A DNA stretch of 64,000 bases from Paraburkholderia aromaticivorans (GCF_002278075.1 NZ_CP022989.1:4154001-4218000), one strand, 5' to 3'. Counted from the first letter of the stretch, positions 35,117-43,736 are shown. Translations and numbers: made by a program. The notes: generated by a model not told the origin, from the sequence alone.

Positions 35117-35956
35117 ATGAAAAAGATGGTGGTGGCAATGCTCACTGCGGCTGTGTCGTTGACGGCCTGCGGGGGTGGCGGGGACGGAGGCGGCTCTCAA
35201 CCTGCAGCAAAGGCGCTGACGATCTCGATGTACGGCAAGCCGCTTGTGTCGGCCTCGTCCGGCGCGGCGGCCCATGCGCAATTGGTCGCAGTGGCGCGCG
35301 CTGCATCCACGCCGGCCGCCGGCGCATCGGATGCGCAAGCTACGGTGCAAACGCTTCAGGATGCGCTCGCGGCGCGCGGCGTGACAGCCAACGTCACCGC
35401 GCAGGTGATGGACGGTACGACGCTGCATCAGATTGTCATGGGAGTGGATAACGGATTGCCGCCGACGCCTGACCAATTCAAGACTGATCCAAGCGAATGG
35501 ATGGTCGTCAATTTTCAGCTTGACGACATGGTGACACCGGCCACGGACCCCGCTCAGCGGTTGGCAATTCAGCAGTTCGTCCAAGACCTGACAGTGTTCG
35601 CACAGCGCGCGGCGGTTTCTGGCAAGGCGGTATTCGCCGTAAATCCTATTCCCACTTGCGACACGGAATTTTCGGCAGCCAGAGGGCTAAGTAGCGCAAT
35701 GACCGAAGCATCAACCAACGGCGCGCCGCTGCGCTTCATCGGTGAATATGGCGTCGCCTTTCTGTTCGGCGGCCCCAAAGTGGTGGCCATAGCCAGCTCA
35801 CCGGGCATTGAGCATTTCGGATCCGACTGTCGCACCCCCGACGCGTATATCCAGAACATACAGATCCAGTCGATTGCCGACACCATCGCCGAGGGTTACA
35901 AGGAGGCGGCGGCAACTCCCAGTGCTGCAAGCGGCGCATCGGTGAGCGGAATGTAG
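35117..35956 (+). CDS. Lipoprotein with degenerate SGNH-hydrolase-like fold
   Basis: A 279-residue protein with a signal peptide and lipobox (VSLTAC, then GGGG), so exported and lipid-anchored. After it ALTISMYGKPL occupies the place where related phage lipoproteins have a YGDST nucleophile block. Later blocks WMVVNFQLDDMV, GKAVFAVNPIPTCD and GIEHFGSD resemble SGNH blocks, the last retaining the Asp/His-like region. ATG 35117 has GGGGA 7 nt upstream. It may be an inactive esterase or a binding protein; the fold call is inference. Confidence 0.5.
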   Translation: MKKMVVAMLTAAVSLTACGGGGDGGGSQPAAKALTISMYGKPLVSASSGAAAHAQLVAVARAASTPAAGASDAQATVQTLQDALAARGVTANVTAQVMDGTTLHQIVMGVDNGLPPTPDQFKTDPSEWMVVNFQLDDMVTPATDPAQRLAIQQFVQDLTVFAQRAAVSGKAVFAVNPIPTCDTEFSAARGLSSAMTEASTNGAPLRFIGEYGVAFLFGGPKVVAIASSPGIEHFGSDCRTPDAYIQNIQIQSIADTIAEGYKEAAATPSAASGASVSGM

Positions 35957-35975
35957 GACCAGAAAGCGTATCAAC

Positions 35976-36013
35976 AAGAGCCCGCACGGTTCACGTCGCG
36001 CGGGCTCTTTCGT
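35976..36013. terminator. Bidirectional terminator
   Basis: AAGAGCCCGC ... GCGGGCTCTT with inner ACG/CG pairing, T-rich on the plus side (TTTCGTT), between the convergent lipoprotein gene and the minus-strand regulator at 36019. Confidence 0.75.
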
Positions 36014-36018
36014 TGCGG

Positions 36019-36267
36019 TTACCCGAAAAAGGTGGATTTCGGTTCAAGTGCGTCGTGTCCATCCCAAGTCAAACGAACCTTGCCGTGGTCGAATACCTCC
36101 ACCAAGCCTCTGTCATCAAGGATGCGGACGTGGTGTGTAATGGCGTCGTGCTTGGTTTCATCGCCACCCGATAGCGTGTCGCGAAGCTTGTTGGCTGTCA
36201 GATATTCTCGATCGCTATCTTCAAGAGCTTTCAGTATCGCTTTTGCAAGCGTGTCGTCACGTTTCAT
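36019..36267 (-). CDS. Small winged-helix protein, DUF2513-like
   Basis: An 82-residue protein from ATG 36267: MKRDDTLAKAILKALEDSD, TKHDAITHHVRILDDRGLVEV. This is the pattern of the DUF2513-type winged-helix phage proteins (MKRDxxLxxxIL, then HHxxxLxxxGL). GAGGGA lies 5 nt before the ATG; an in-frame start at 36306 adds 13 basic residues. It may regulate element genes. Convergent with the lipoprotein gene. Confidence 0.6.
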   Translation of the reverse strand: MKRDDTLAKAILKALEDSDREYLTANKLRDTLSGGDETKHDAITHHVRILDDRGLVEVFDHGKVRLTWDGHDALEPKSTFFG

Positions 36268-36539
36268 TTTTCCCTCTAGCTTTTTGGACCGGCCCTTCCG
36301 GCGCATCGATTCTACAGCGGGCCATACCGGCTGAGCGTTTGGTTGGAGCGCAGAGTGAACCGCAAGCTATCGACGCTCAAGCGCGCATTCAGGCGGCGAA
36401 CATCAACCGCGTTGCAACACTTAAAGCCAAGGCAGGCACGACGCCGCGGGTGTGTGGCGATGGTCATAAAATTGAATCGCAAGCTTGTCGACAACGAAGA
36501 GCAAAAACGGGCGCGCGTTTACCGCATCGGACCGAGTTC
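36268..36539. other. Spacer left of the IS1182 copy
   Basis: 272 bp. A plus-strand frame reads SEPQAIDAQARIQAANINRV then VATLKAKAGTTPR, like part of a phage protein, but it lacks a convincing start and is cut by the insertion sequence. Probably a remnant. Confidence 0.3.
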
Positions 36540-36543
36540 GGCC

Positions 36544-38151
36544 GATTCTGTTGAAAAAGTCGTGTTTTGGTTTGGGTCCCGGGCTTCGGCAGTAAGTTTC
36601 GAGTTGGGGAGTTCAGCGAGGCGGCGGTCTTGCAACGTGCGACGCCCCCCGTTTCTCGTCATGTAGCTGCCTGGTTTGCCTGCTTACCTTCAGGCGTGAG
36701 CCACTTGGCCATTCTTCGCAGATTTTGCGCAGTTGCTGCCATCAGAAACTCATCATGGGCACCGCTTGGACCACGCAGTCGCAAGCGATCAAGTTTGAGA
36801 ATGCGCTTGAGGTGAGCGAAGAGCATTTCCACCTTCTTTCGCTGCCGGCGCGACTGTTTGTATTCGGGGGTTGCCGCGATGCGTCGAGCCTCATCGCGGG
36901 CGGCTTCATGGATGCTGCGCGTGATTTTGCGAAACGACATATTCGGGCAGCATTGATTCTTAATCGAACATCGGTTGCAGTTCTTTTCGCTCGATCGATA
37001 CACGATAGTGTCGGCTTTCGTGATGTGCGTGCGTGGATTCTTCAGTGGACGCCAGTCGCAGCGCAGCGCGTTCCCTGCAGGACATCGATACTCGTTGGCC
37101 TCTTCATCCCAGATGAATTCGCTACGAGAGAATGTATTGTCCTTGCGCTCTGTTTTATCCCAGACTGAAACGTGCGGCTCAATTTGTTTCTCTTCAACCA
37201 TCCAGCCAAGCAGTGCTGCTGTGCCGTATGCGGTGTCACCTACCAGTCGGCGAGGCTTCAGGTCCCGTTGGTGTTGAACACGATCGATCATTGTCCTGGT
37301 TGATTCGACCTCTTGTGACCGGTTCGCCGGCGTCGCTTCAACATCCACAATGATCCCTGCCTGCAGATCGATCAGGTAATTCGTCGAGTAGGCAAAGAAC
37401 GCAGGACCGCCCGGAGCGGCCGTCCATCGTGCAGCAGGATCAGTCAGGGATATCTTCTTTGGAGGTGCCGAAGACGATGCTGGCTCGGACGTATCTGCGG
37501 CCACCGGATTGGCTTGCTCCAGTGCCTCAAGATATTCCCGCACAGCGCGGCTCTGGCCGTCGGCACGTCCCCAGTCGATAGGCTCGGTTCCCGGCACTCC
37601 GCGAGCAGGACTCGCGTCCGCCTTGATGATGCTTGCGTCAATGGCGAATCCCTCGCCCTTGACGAGGCCCTCGGCCATGCAACGACTCAGCACAGATTCG
37701 AATACGTGGCGCAACAGGTCGCTATCGCGAAAGCGACCGTGACGGTTCTTTGAGAACGTCGAGTGTTCCGGTACGGCGTCTTCCAGACCCAGGCGGCAGA
37801 ACCACCGGTATGCGAGGTTCAGATGCACCTCTTCGCATAGACGTCGCTCGGACCGGATGCCAAAGCAGTAACCCACGATCAACATGCGAATCATGAGCTC
37901 CGGGTCAATCGATGGCCGACCCATCGGGCTGTAGAACGGCGCGAGGTGTCGGCGCAGATCTCGCAGATCAAGGAAGCGATCGATGCCTCTCAACAGGTGC
38001 GATTGCGGGACGTGGTTATCGAGGTTGAACGAGTAGAAGAGCTTGTCCTGTCCGCTATCCAGTCGACCCATCATGACGATTCGCTCCCGTCGTTTGATGT
38101 CTTCCAGGATACCCAACATTCCGCATCGCCGCCGACTTTTTCAACAGAATC
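36544..38151 (-). mobile_element. IS1182-family insertion sequence, 1608 bp
   Basis: Perfect 19-bp terminal inverted repeats GATTCTGTTGAAAAAGTCG (36544-36562) and its complement (38133-38151) enclose one transposase gene. GGCC is duplicated outside each end (36540-36543, 38152-38155), a 4-bp palindromic target duplication. It appears complete. Confidence 0.88.
36659..38074 (-). CDS. IS1182-family transposase
   Basis: About 471 residues. N-terminal DUF772-type region (LDNHVPQSHLLRGIDRFLDL; YCFGIRSERRLCEEVHLNLAYRW), DDE catalytic core (FAIDASIIKADAS; RRLVGDTAYGTA), a cysteine-containing insert (NCNRCSIKNQCCP) and the C-terminal KKVEMLFAHLKRILKLDRLRLRG with the catalytic Glu. ATG at 38074 follows GGGAG; an in-frame ATG at 38119 is also possible. 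The frame is intact, so the element could be active. Confidence 0.9.
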   Translation of the reverse strand: MMGRLDSGQDKLFYSFNLDNHVPQSHLLRGIDRFLDLRDLRRHLAPFYSPMGRPSIDPELMIRMLIVGYCFGIRSERRLCEEVHLNLAYRWFCRLGLEDAVPEHSTFSKNRHGRFRDSDLLRHVFESVLSRCMAEGLVKGEGFAIDASIIKADASPARGVPGTEPIDWGRADGQSRAVREYLEALEQANPVAADTSEPASSSAPPKKISLTDPAARWTAAPGGPAFFAYSTNYLIDLQAGIIVDVEATPANRSQEVESTRTMIDRVQHQRDLKPRRLVGDTAYGTAALLGWMVEEKQIEPHVSVWDKTERKDNTFSRSEFIWDEEANEYRCPAGNALRCDWRPLKNPRTHITKADTIVYRSSEKNCNRCSIKNQCCPNMSFRKITRSIHEAARDEARRIAATPEYKQSRRQRKKVEMLFAHLKRILKLDRLRLRGPSGAHDEFLMAATAQNLRRMAKWLTPEGKQANQAAT

Positions 38152-38385
38152 GGCCATGTTCCGTCGTTCGGATCCAAAGGGCGAATGTCCGCTAGAGAAT
38201 GACGAGCGGACCCGCGGACCCGCGAAACCGCAATCGCGATGAATAATCGATGGTTTTTGTGCCAGAGTCGTGCGAAATTACGCGCCGCATCAACACATGG
38301 TGCAGCTGGTGGCATAACGCGGGCTGTCGCTTGGAGGGAAAGGCCAGTCCAGGTGACGGATCTTTTGCTTTTCTTTTAGAGACTG

Positions 38386-39030
38386 CTATGGCTGCGGTGC
38401 GCTCCCACTGTACCAAGCGAGTATTAGAGCGGGGTCGATTCCATTGAAACTGTATGGAGTCATGTGAATCTGCCCATCTCTGACTAGATGCGCCATCGGG
38501 TACTTTACGTCTCGCGGATAGTTTGGTCCTCGATTCACCGAGATGAGAAGCCTAAGGATGGGCCATAACATGCATGCGTAACTGATTGGGTCTTCATCTT
38601 CGTCACCAGGAAAGAGCGTGCCGGAAATAATCCCGCACAAGGCGCCGTTTTCGTCGAACACGGGACCGCCGCTCATTCCGCCGTCGAAGCGGGCCGCAAT
38701 GCGGTAGCAGGGGAAAGTGAAGTTTCCAGCGGGCTGCCCGCTCGGCAAGATTTCTTCAACCACTCCAGTTGACGCCGTCGGCTTATCGTTCAACTCCATA
38801 TGGTAGTTCCCGTCGTCGGCTGGTCGTGTGCTGACCTCCGAACTGTGATACCCAAAGGCTGCAAGCGGAGTACCAACAGGTGGAGGACCGAACACAAGCG
38901 GGGGGCTTCGCCAATTCAACATAGTGCCTGGGCTGCTTCGGAATAAGGCGAGATGCAGGACAGAGATGTCAGTATCCGGGCTGTTCCATGCGGCTACGAC
39001 TTGATATACGACGTACTTTGGACCGGGAAG
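38386..39030 (-). pseudogene. Trypsin-like serine protease, C-terminal part (split gene)
   Basis: 214 codons plus stop with the Asp region NSPDTDISVLHLAL and the Ser loop RFDGGMSGGPVFDENGALCGIISG-type segment of chymotrypsin-fold proteases. The frame begins exactly at the boundary of the 39031-40962 insertion sequence, with LPGPKYVVYQVV. The missing N-terminus with the catalytic His lies at 40963-41205. Joining the two halves without the element gives one uninterrupted frame of about 295 codons. It is cytoplasmic-looking (no signal peptide). Confidence 0.8.
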
Positions 39031-39285
39031 TATCTGATCTCGAGAGTGCCGACTTCTCGCTTGTTTTTTCTCGGACTCGCTCCGGCCTCGGCGCTTTTCA
39101 TCTGAACACCGATCCATTTCCTGGTGATGTGATCCGGCGTGGCCGGTTGCCTTCGTGCACCAGATTCATCGTCAGGCGGCAGTGATCAAACTCACGTTGC
39201 TCTATTCCTCAATCAATGCCTTGTTGATGCTCTCGTAGTTGACTTGCAGGGGCTCACATCGCTCAGCGCATCGCCCACGAAGGAC

Positions 39286-39474
39286 TCAGTGCGGATCTTC
39301 CTGTCCCGCGTATCGCTCGTCTGTCAGTATGCCCCGAACTGGTTCGGGAGGGCCTTGCAATGGGGGGGGGGTGAGTGACCCCGCGCGTCTTTCATCTATC
39401 GCGGCGAGCATCGCCTTGATCGTCTCAATGAGTCTTTCGATTTGAAGGAGCCGTTTGTGCTGCCTATATTGCAT
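39286..39474 (-). CDS. Possible 62-residue protein inside the IS, uncertain
   Basis: A minus-strand frame starting MQYRQHKRLLQIERLIETIK and continuing through the 10-G tract (as PPP) to EDPH. The helical N-terminus looks protein-like, but plus-strand frames over the same bases are also open and no Shine-Dalgarno is convincing. It could be an IS accessory peptide or chance. Confidence 0.3.
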   Translation of the reverse strand: MQYRQHKRLLQIERLIETIKAMLAAIDERRAGSLTPPPLQGPPEPVRGILTDERYAGQEDPH

Positions 39475-39519
39475 ATTCTATGCGATACTTCGTAGTGCAA
39501 AATAATGTAGAGAACAACA

Positions 39520-40920
39520 ATGAAACTCTGGACGGCTTGGTGGGACGCGATCTGGCTGCTACGCCCAGCGTTTTCTCGCCTGCGCAGCTTCATGTGGTTC
39601 GCAACTGTCGTCGCTGGCTTGACTGTGCGCACCGAGTTGCTGGGCGTGACCAGCATCGTGCGGGCTCTCAAACTGCGGCCAGCCCTGTACAACAAGCTGC
39701 GTGACAGCCTGCATAGCGACGCCGTGCAGCTCGATCAGCTTTCAGCGCTGTGGACCCAGACGGTGCTGCGCCTGTTCCCTGACCCGCTACGCGTCAATGG
39801 CCGACTGGTTTTGGTCGGCGATGGCATCAAGGTGGCCAAGAGCGGCAGGAAGATGCCCGGCGTCAAGCTGCTGCATCAACAGTCCGACTCCAACACCAAG
39901 CCCGAATACATCATGGGGCACTCGATGCAGGCGGTCAGTATGCTTGTGCGGGCCGCCCAGAGCGTCTTCGCCGTACCGCTGGCCGTGCGTATTCACGAAG
40001 GTCTGGTGTGGTCCAACCGCGATCGGCGTACCTTGCTCGACAAGATGATCTCGCTGCTTGGCATCGTCTCGGTGCAGCAGCCGTTCTACTTCGTGGCCGA
40101 TGCCTACTACGCTGCTGGCAAGATCGTCAAAGGCCTGCGCGATCGGGACAACCACCTGGTCACACGCGTGAAGTCCAATGCAGTCGCCTGTGCCCCGTAC
40201 GTGCAGCAGGGACCGCGCAAACGGGGGCGTCCCAGGCGCTACGGTGAGAAGATCAAACTCAAATCGCTACTGGCTGATCCCCAGGCCTTGCAATCCGCCC
40301 CCAGTCCGGTCTATGGCGAGCACAATGTCACCATTCACTATCGGGTCTGCGATCTGCTGTGGCCGGCGTACGGTCAGCTGGTTCGCTTCGTGGCAGTGAC
40401 TCACCCAAGCAGGGGTTCGTGTCTGCTGATGTGCACCGACCTCAGTCTGGATGCCGTCGAGATCATCCGCCTGTATGGATTGCGCTTCAAGATCGAGTAC
40501 AGCTTCAAACAGGCGGTGCATCGGATCGGCACATTCGCGTACCACTTCTGGATGCAGGACATGAAGCCGCTCGCCCGCCGAAACGGCGATCAATACCTTC
40601 ATCGCGAGTCACTCGAGTACCGCAACGCCGTCAAGCGCAAGATCCACGCGTACCACGTCTTTATGCACGCTGGCATCGTCTGTCAGGGACTGCTTCACTA
40701 TCTGGCAGCGGTGTTCCCTTCACAGGTCTGGAGTTCCTTTGGATCCTGGCTGCGCACTATCCGCCCCGGCATCCCTCCATCGGAGTTGGTCGTCGCCAAC
40801 GCACTACGTCAATGCCTGCCCGAATTTCTCGTGAATAGCGCCAAAACCCATTTCTTCGCAAAATTCATCGCAGAAAGGCAGGACCCCGACACATTCGAGA
40901 TGTTCCGCCTGGGCACATAG
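39520..40920 (+). CDS. IS4-superfamily-like DDE transposase
   Basis: A 466-residue transposase starting MKLWTAWWDAIWLLRPAFSR. DDE-type blocks: LVLVGDGIKVAKSGRKMPG (first Asp), FYFVADAYYAAGKIV (second Asp) and IIRLYGLRFKIEYSFKQAV with the Tyr-Arg-Glu pattern of IS4-like enzymes; the usual Lys spacing is not met exactly. The C-terminal His-rich AYHFWMQ and LLHYLA segments are family-like. The frame is intact. The family name is approximate. Confidence 0.82.
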   Translation: MKLWTAWWDAIWLLRPAFSRLRSFMWFATVVAGLTVRTELLGVTSIVRALKLRPALYNKLRDSLHSDAVQLDQLSALWTQTVLRLFPDPLRVNGRLVLVGDGIKVAKSGRKMPGVKLLHQQSDSNTKPEYIMGHSMQAVSMLVRAAQSVFAVPLAVRIHEGLVWSNRDRRTLLDKMISLLGIVSVQQPFYFVADAYYAAGKIVKGLRDRDNHLVTRVKSNAVACAPYVQQGPRKRGRPRRYGEKIKLKSLLADPQALQSAPSPVYGEHNVTIHYRVCDLLWPAYGQLVRFVAVTHPSRGSCLLMCTDLSLDAVEIIRLYGLRFKIEYSFKQAVHRIGTFAYHFWMQDMKPLARRNGDQYLHRESLEYRNAVKRKIHAYHVFMHAGIVCQGLLHYLAAVFPSQVWSSFGSWLRTIRPGIPPSELVVANALRQCLPEFLVNSAKTHFFAKFIAERQDPDTFEMFRLGT

Positions 40921-40962
40921 CCGAAAAACCACGCCTGAATTCGGCACTCTCGAGATCTGATA

Positions 40963-41205
40963 TAGGCGCACGGAATATTTCGTGATTTCTTTTGCGCCGT
41001 CCTCTGCGTCTTCGACGCCGAATTTGGTCGTAATTTCGTCGAGTACGTGTTTTGCGGTCAACGCGACGAATGATCCGATAACCGTGGCGGTCCCAATGAC
41101 ATAGGAGTCGCCACCTTCGAATTCAACTAGGACCCGTAGAGCGATTTCAGACGCTGGCGTGTCTGAAGGTTGTGCCACGAAAGTAGATTTCTTGTGGATC
41201 GGCAT
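40963..41205 (-). pseudogene. Trypsin-like serine protease, N-terminal part (split gene)
   Basis: 81 codons from ATG 41205 (MPIHKKSTFVAQPSDTPASE) to the IS boundary, with the catalytic His in VALTAKHVLDEI preceded by SYVIGTATVIGSF, the usual beta-strand before His57. Beyond 40963 the frame runs into the IS inverted repeat and antisense transposase sequence. The C-terminal part is at 38386-39030. No signal peptide is present. Confidence 0.78.
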
Positions 41206-41853
41206 AGTGGTACGGAGGCGGCGTCGTTAGCTAAGGTTCGCTGCTTGCGTCCGTTTTGGTATCGGCTAACCGGTACGGGAGCGTGTCTATCAGCGCGGCG
41301 AAATGGAATCAACCTATTCTATCGCTTGACGTTCGCAAGAATTTGCATCGCGCCCAAATCAACCGACTTTAGCTTTTCGGGCACCACTACAAGATTTCGG
41401 CGCTGATCCTCCCGTGCCGGCCTTTGAGCGGACATTGGTGCGTCGAATCTGAACGACTTCTGTGGGTCGATGGCTGCCCGACGAACGCCATCGGACGCCA
41501 GCCGTCGGCATTGACCGCAGCGTATATCCGTAGTGCCCGACGCGCCGGCACTGACTCACGTTTCGTATCCATTCGACTGCCACAGGCACTCTGAGCCGAT
41601 GGCGTCCACTGGTTCAGGGTCGCTGTGGCGAAGAAGTGGCGAACGACACCTCGCAAGGCCATGCCAGCGCTGACGATGCGCATTCCTGTGAGTCATCTGT
41701 TCGGCGGCGCCGACGCGAGCGCGGTCTCATCGACGAGCAGACGCTCGTTGGTACGATCTAGCATCGGTTGCTGGCAACTGCCGTCGACGCCCCGGAGATA
41801 CAATCCGAGATGCGGTAGCCATCAAATGCGCGGGGTTTTAGGAGTTATCAGCC
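41206..41853. other. 648-bp stretch without a supportable gene
   Basis: Short frames exist on both strands but none has a start signal and protein-like composition together. The part around 41410-41590 (GAGCGGACATTGGTGCGTC; GTCGGCATTGACCGCAG) looks like decayed sequence. It may include the promoter of the protease gene near 41220-41300. Confidence 0.3.
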
Positions 41854-42081
41854 ATGGAATGGACCGACACGCGACCCGGAGCGCCAGGATACTACTGGGT
41901 GCGATTTACGGACGACCGGACGCCGAAGCTAACCGTCGGAGAAGTCGCCGACGTGCCCGGCAACGGTTCGCGGCAGTTAGTCGTAATCCTTCTGGGTGAC
42001 GATGAGATATTGGAGCTGGATGATTCGTTCTTCGACCACGCACTGTTTGCTGGACCGATGCAACCACCGCCGATGGAATAA
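41854..42081 (+). CDS. Hypothetical 75-residue protein
   Basis: MEWTDTRPGAPGYYWVRFTD, then an acidic C-terminal half (DDEILELDDSFFDHALFAGPM). This resembles small phage-borne proteins with a 'W..T.P..PG.YWVR' opening that I have seen unannotated. TAGGAG lies upstream of the ATG. No function known. Confidence 0.55.
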   Translation: MEWTDTRPGAPGYYWVRFTDDRTPKLTVGEVADVPGNGSRQLVVILLGDDEILELDDSFFDHALFAGPMQPPPME

Positions 42082-42173
42082 CTACACCGTTCTTCCATGA
42101 CAGCCAACACCAGCGGCATTGCAACGCTCGAAGCTGAGGGGAGACGACGCCACACATACGCGATGACAAGTGG

Positions 42174-42380
42174 ATGAAGACGCGGCAGCGCATCGCTGTC
42201 GAGCAGCATATCAAGTGCAAGCGCTGCGGCTGCGTGTGGTTGCCTTGGCGCGATCAGGTCGACCACGACGTGCCGCTCGAGCAGGGCGGCAGCAACGATG
42301 ATGAAAACCTCAACCTTGTGGGCGTTGAGTGCCACAACACGAAGACAGCACAGGAGGCAGCGGCACGCGCGCGAGGCTGA
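42174..42380 (+). CDS. HNH endonuclease, short or 5'-truncated
   Basis: 68 residues with the HNH zinc-finger core: CKRCGCVW, the catalytic VDHDVPLEQGGSNDDENL and CHNTKT. HNH nucleases next to terminase genes help phage DNA packaging. The frame is open upstream of the ATG (RDDKW before MKTRQRI) but no better start is found, so the N-terminus may be lost. A G-rich patch (GGGGGTGGGGG) at 42425-42437 follows, in the place where terminase or cos-like sequences occur in related phages. Confidence 0.72.
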   Translation: MKTRQRIAVEQHIKCKRCGCVWLPWRDQVDHDVPLEQGGSNDDENLNLVGVECHNTKTAQEAAARARG

Positions 42381-42641
42381 ACGCGGCCGTCCTGCGGCCT
42401 GCTGATGGCCTCTGCGACGACGTTGGGGGTGGGGGTATCGAATCTCTGGCGTTTCGCATGCCGGGAAACCGACCGTTCCCTCACGCAGAGAAAAAATCGT
42501 CCGTGGAGCTTTTTGTTAAAGCCTTTAACAACCGCGAATCGCCGCCAAAGCCTTTCCAGTCAAGCCAATAGGTCATATTGGCGGCGCGGACGGTCTGTTA
42601 AAGATGTTAATGTTCTGGAAACGACCGGGAGGTACGCAACT

Positions 42642-42848
42642 ATGCGCAATACGATTAAGACGCGGTCGGGCCGCGTGCTCGAATTGCCGACGCCCGAGGA
42701 AAACGAGGCAATCAATCGCGGCATTGCCGCCGACCCAGATACGCACGAAGCGTCGGATGAGGACTTCAGAAAGATGAGGCGCCGCAGCGCCGCCCCGACT
42801 CAATGCTTACCAAGAAGCGCAGGCAGGTTTGAGAATAAGCGCAACTGA
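42642..42848 (+). CDS. BrnA-like antitoxin-type protein, orphan
   Basis: 68 residues: MRNTIKTRSGRVLELPTPEE, NEAINRGIAADPDTHEASDEDFRKM. The opening and the ENxAINxGIAADxD pattern resemble small antitoxin-like proteins of the BrnA group. GGGAGG lies 10 nt before the ATG. No RelE/BrnT-like toxin gene is next to it; the downstream space is taken by the minus-strand gene, with which its end overlaps. The last ~16 residues look unlike the family. Confidence 0.5.
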   Translation: MRNTIKTRSGRVLELPTPEENEAINRGIAADPDTHEASDEDFRKMRRRSAAPTQCLPRSAGRFENKRN

Positions 42849-43522
42849 TAGATTTTCCATCTCGCGCAGATAGTCGCCCACCGGCTTGGTCTATGCGCCG
42901 CGAATTGAGGGCTTCGCCCCCGGTGCGGCACGAAATCACGCGGTATGGCTTCGATGCCGTCAAACATCGATGGCTGGCACTCTGCCACGATCTCCGCTCG
43001 ACGTAATCGCGAATCAAGCATTCCGACCGTGATTGCCAAATGGGTTGCGAGCGTATCGCGATCGCCGTCAAAGTGATCCAGCGAGCGAAAATATGCGACT
43101 GCTTCGGCGAACCTGCCCGCCAAGTAACTCTCGCGCGCTCCCCACTCTTGCACAAGCTCCATCGCTTGTTCTGGTTCATAGGCGTCCGGCGCGGTCAGCC
43201 GGGCCGCTATGGAATTTGGAATAAAGTCGCCGTCCTCGTGCGTTTGTTCGTGATCGAGTTGGACCGCGAACCGCATTTCCCGATTCGCAAACTTGCCGAA
43301 CGCTTTGCGAAGCTTCGACAGGATTGCCTGCTGGAAGATCTCGTCCTCGGGTTCATACTCGACACCGTGCTCTTCGCGAATATCTTGAGCCGCCAACCAC
43401 GCTTCAGTCTTCAGGTCATCGACGGACTGTTCTCCGCGGGTTCCATACGCGATGCGCTGGATCTGTCCGAGCAGTGGCGAAATGAGCCGCGCAAAGAAGG
43501 AATTGTCTCGGTTGGGTGGCAT
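42800..43522 (-). CDS. Hypothetical protein, possibly sigma-factor-like
   Basis: 240 residues starting MPPNRDNSFFARLISPLLGQ. The N-terminal part (SVDDLKTEAWLAAQDIREEH) and a later helix pair (RDTLATHLAITVGMLDSRLRRAEIVAE) are spaced like region 2 and an HTH of sigma-70-type proteins, but the match is weak. The C-terminus (FAAHRPSRWATICARWKIY) is basic. GAGACAATT lies upstream with a poor SD. It could instead be an unrelated element protein. Confidence 0.45.
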   Translation of the reverse strand: MPPNRDNSFFARLISPLLGQIQRIAYGTRGEQSVDDLKTEAWLAAQDIREEHGVEYEPEDEIFQQAILSKLRKAFGKFANREMRFAVQLDHEQTHEDGDFIPNSIAARLTAPDAYEPEQAMELVQEWGARESYLAGRFAEAVAYFRSLDHFDGDRDTLATHLAITVGMLDSRLRRAEIVAECQPSMFDGIEAIPRDFVPHRGRSPQFAAHRPSRWATICARWKIYQLRLFSNLPALLGKH

Positions 43523-43577
43523 GCCGGAATACTAGCGGCAAACATCTGGTACGACCAGGTCTGCACGTCTTGTCGGC

Positions 43578-43676
43578 ATGGCGACGCGAAAAATCGAGGC
43601 GGCCGCAGTGCTGATGCCCTACCACCATGAGCGGCTCGCCGACGACGAGGATGAGGACGAAGACGAGAACGACTGA
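43578..43676 (+). pseudogene. Terminase-small-subunit-like C-terminal scrap
   Basis: 32 codons: MATRKIEAAAVLMPYHHERL followed by an acidic run (ADDEDEDEDEND). The AAxxLMPYxHxRL pattern is typical of the end of phage terminase small subunits. No upstream coding sequence or start signal remains. A strong terminator follows. Confidence 0.4.
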
Positions 43677-43706
43677 CCCAGTTCTAATCTGGAGCAGTTA
43701 TCGAGG

Positions 43707-43736
43707 CCCGCCGGAGAGATCCGTGCGGGTTTTTTT
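43707..43736 (+). terminator. Rho-independent terminator near the right end of the element
   Basis: CCCGCCGG-agagat-CCGTGCGGG with one bulge, directly followed by seven T residues. Confidence 0.85.

Larger units (their letters stand above)
39031..40962 (+). mobile_element. 1.93-kb insertion sequence splitting the protease gene
   Basis: TATCTGATCTCGAGAGTGCCGA at 39031-39052 is matched, inverted and with one mismatch, by 40941-40962. The protease reading frame stops exactly outside each end. The flanking bases (CTA / CTT read on the protease strand) give no certain target duplication. One full transposase gene lies inside, and about 470 bp left of it hold a 10-G tract and no certain gene. Confidence 0.8.

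Noticed and set aside
39362-39371. 10-G tract considered as a phase-variable switch of a known gene
   Set aside because: No certain gene covers it; kept only as a low-interest finding on the IS left arm.
42425-42450. G-rich patch after the HNH gene considered as a cos site
   Set aside because: Only a loose resemblance to sequences near cos in other phages; no paired single-strand end or terminase gene to support it.
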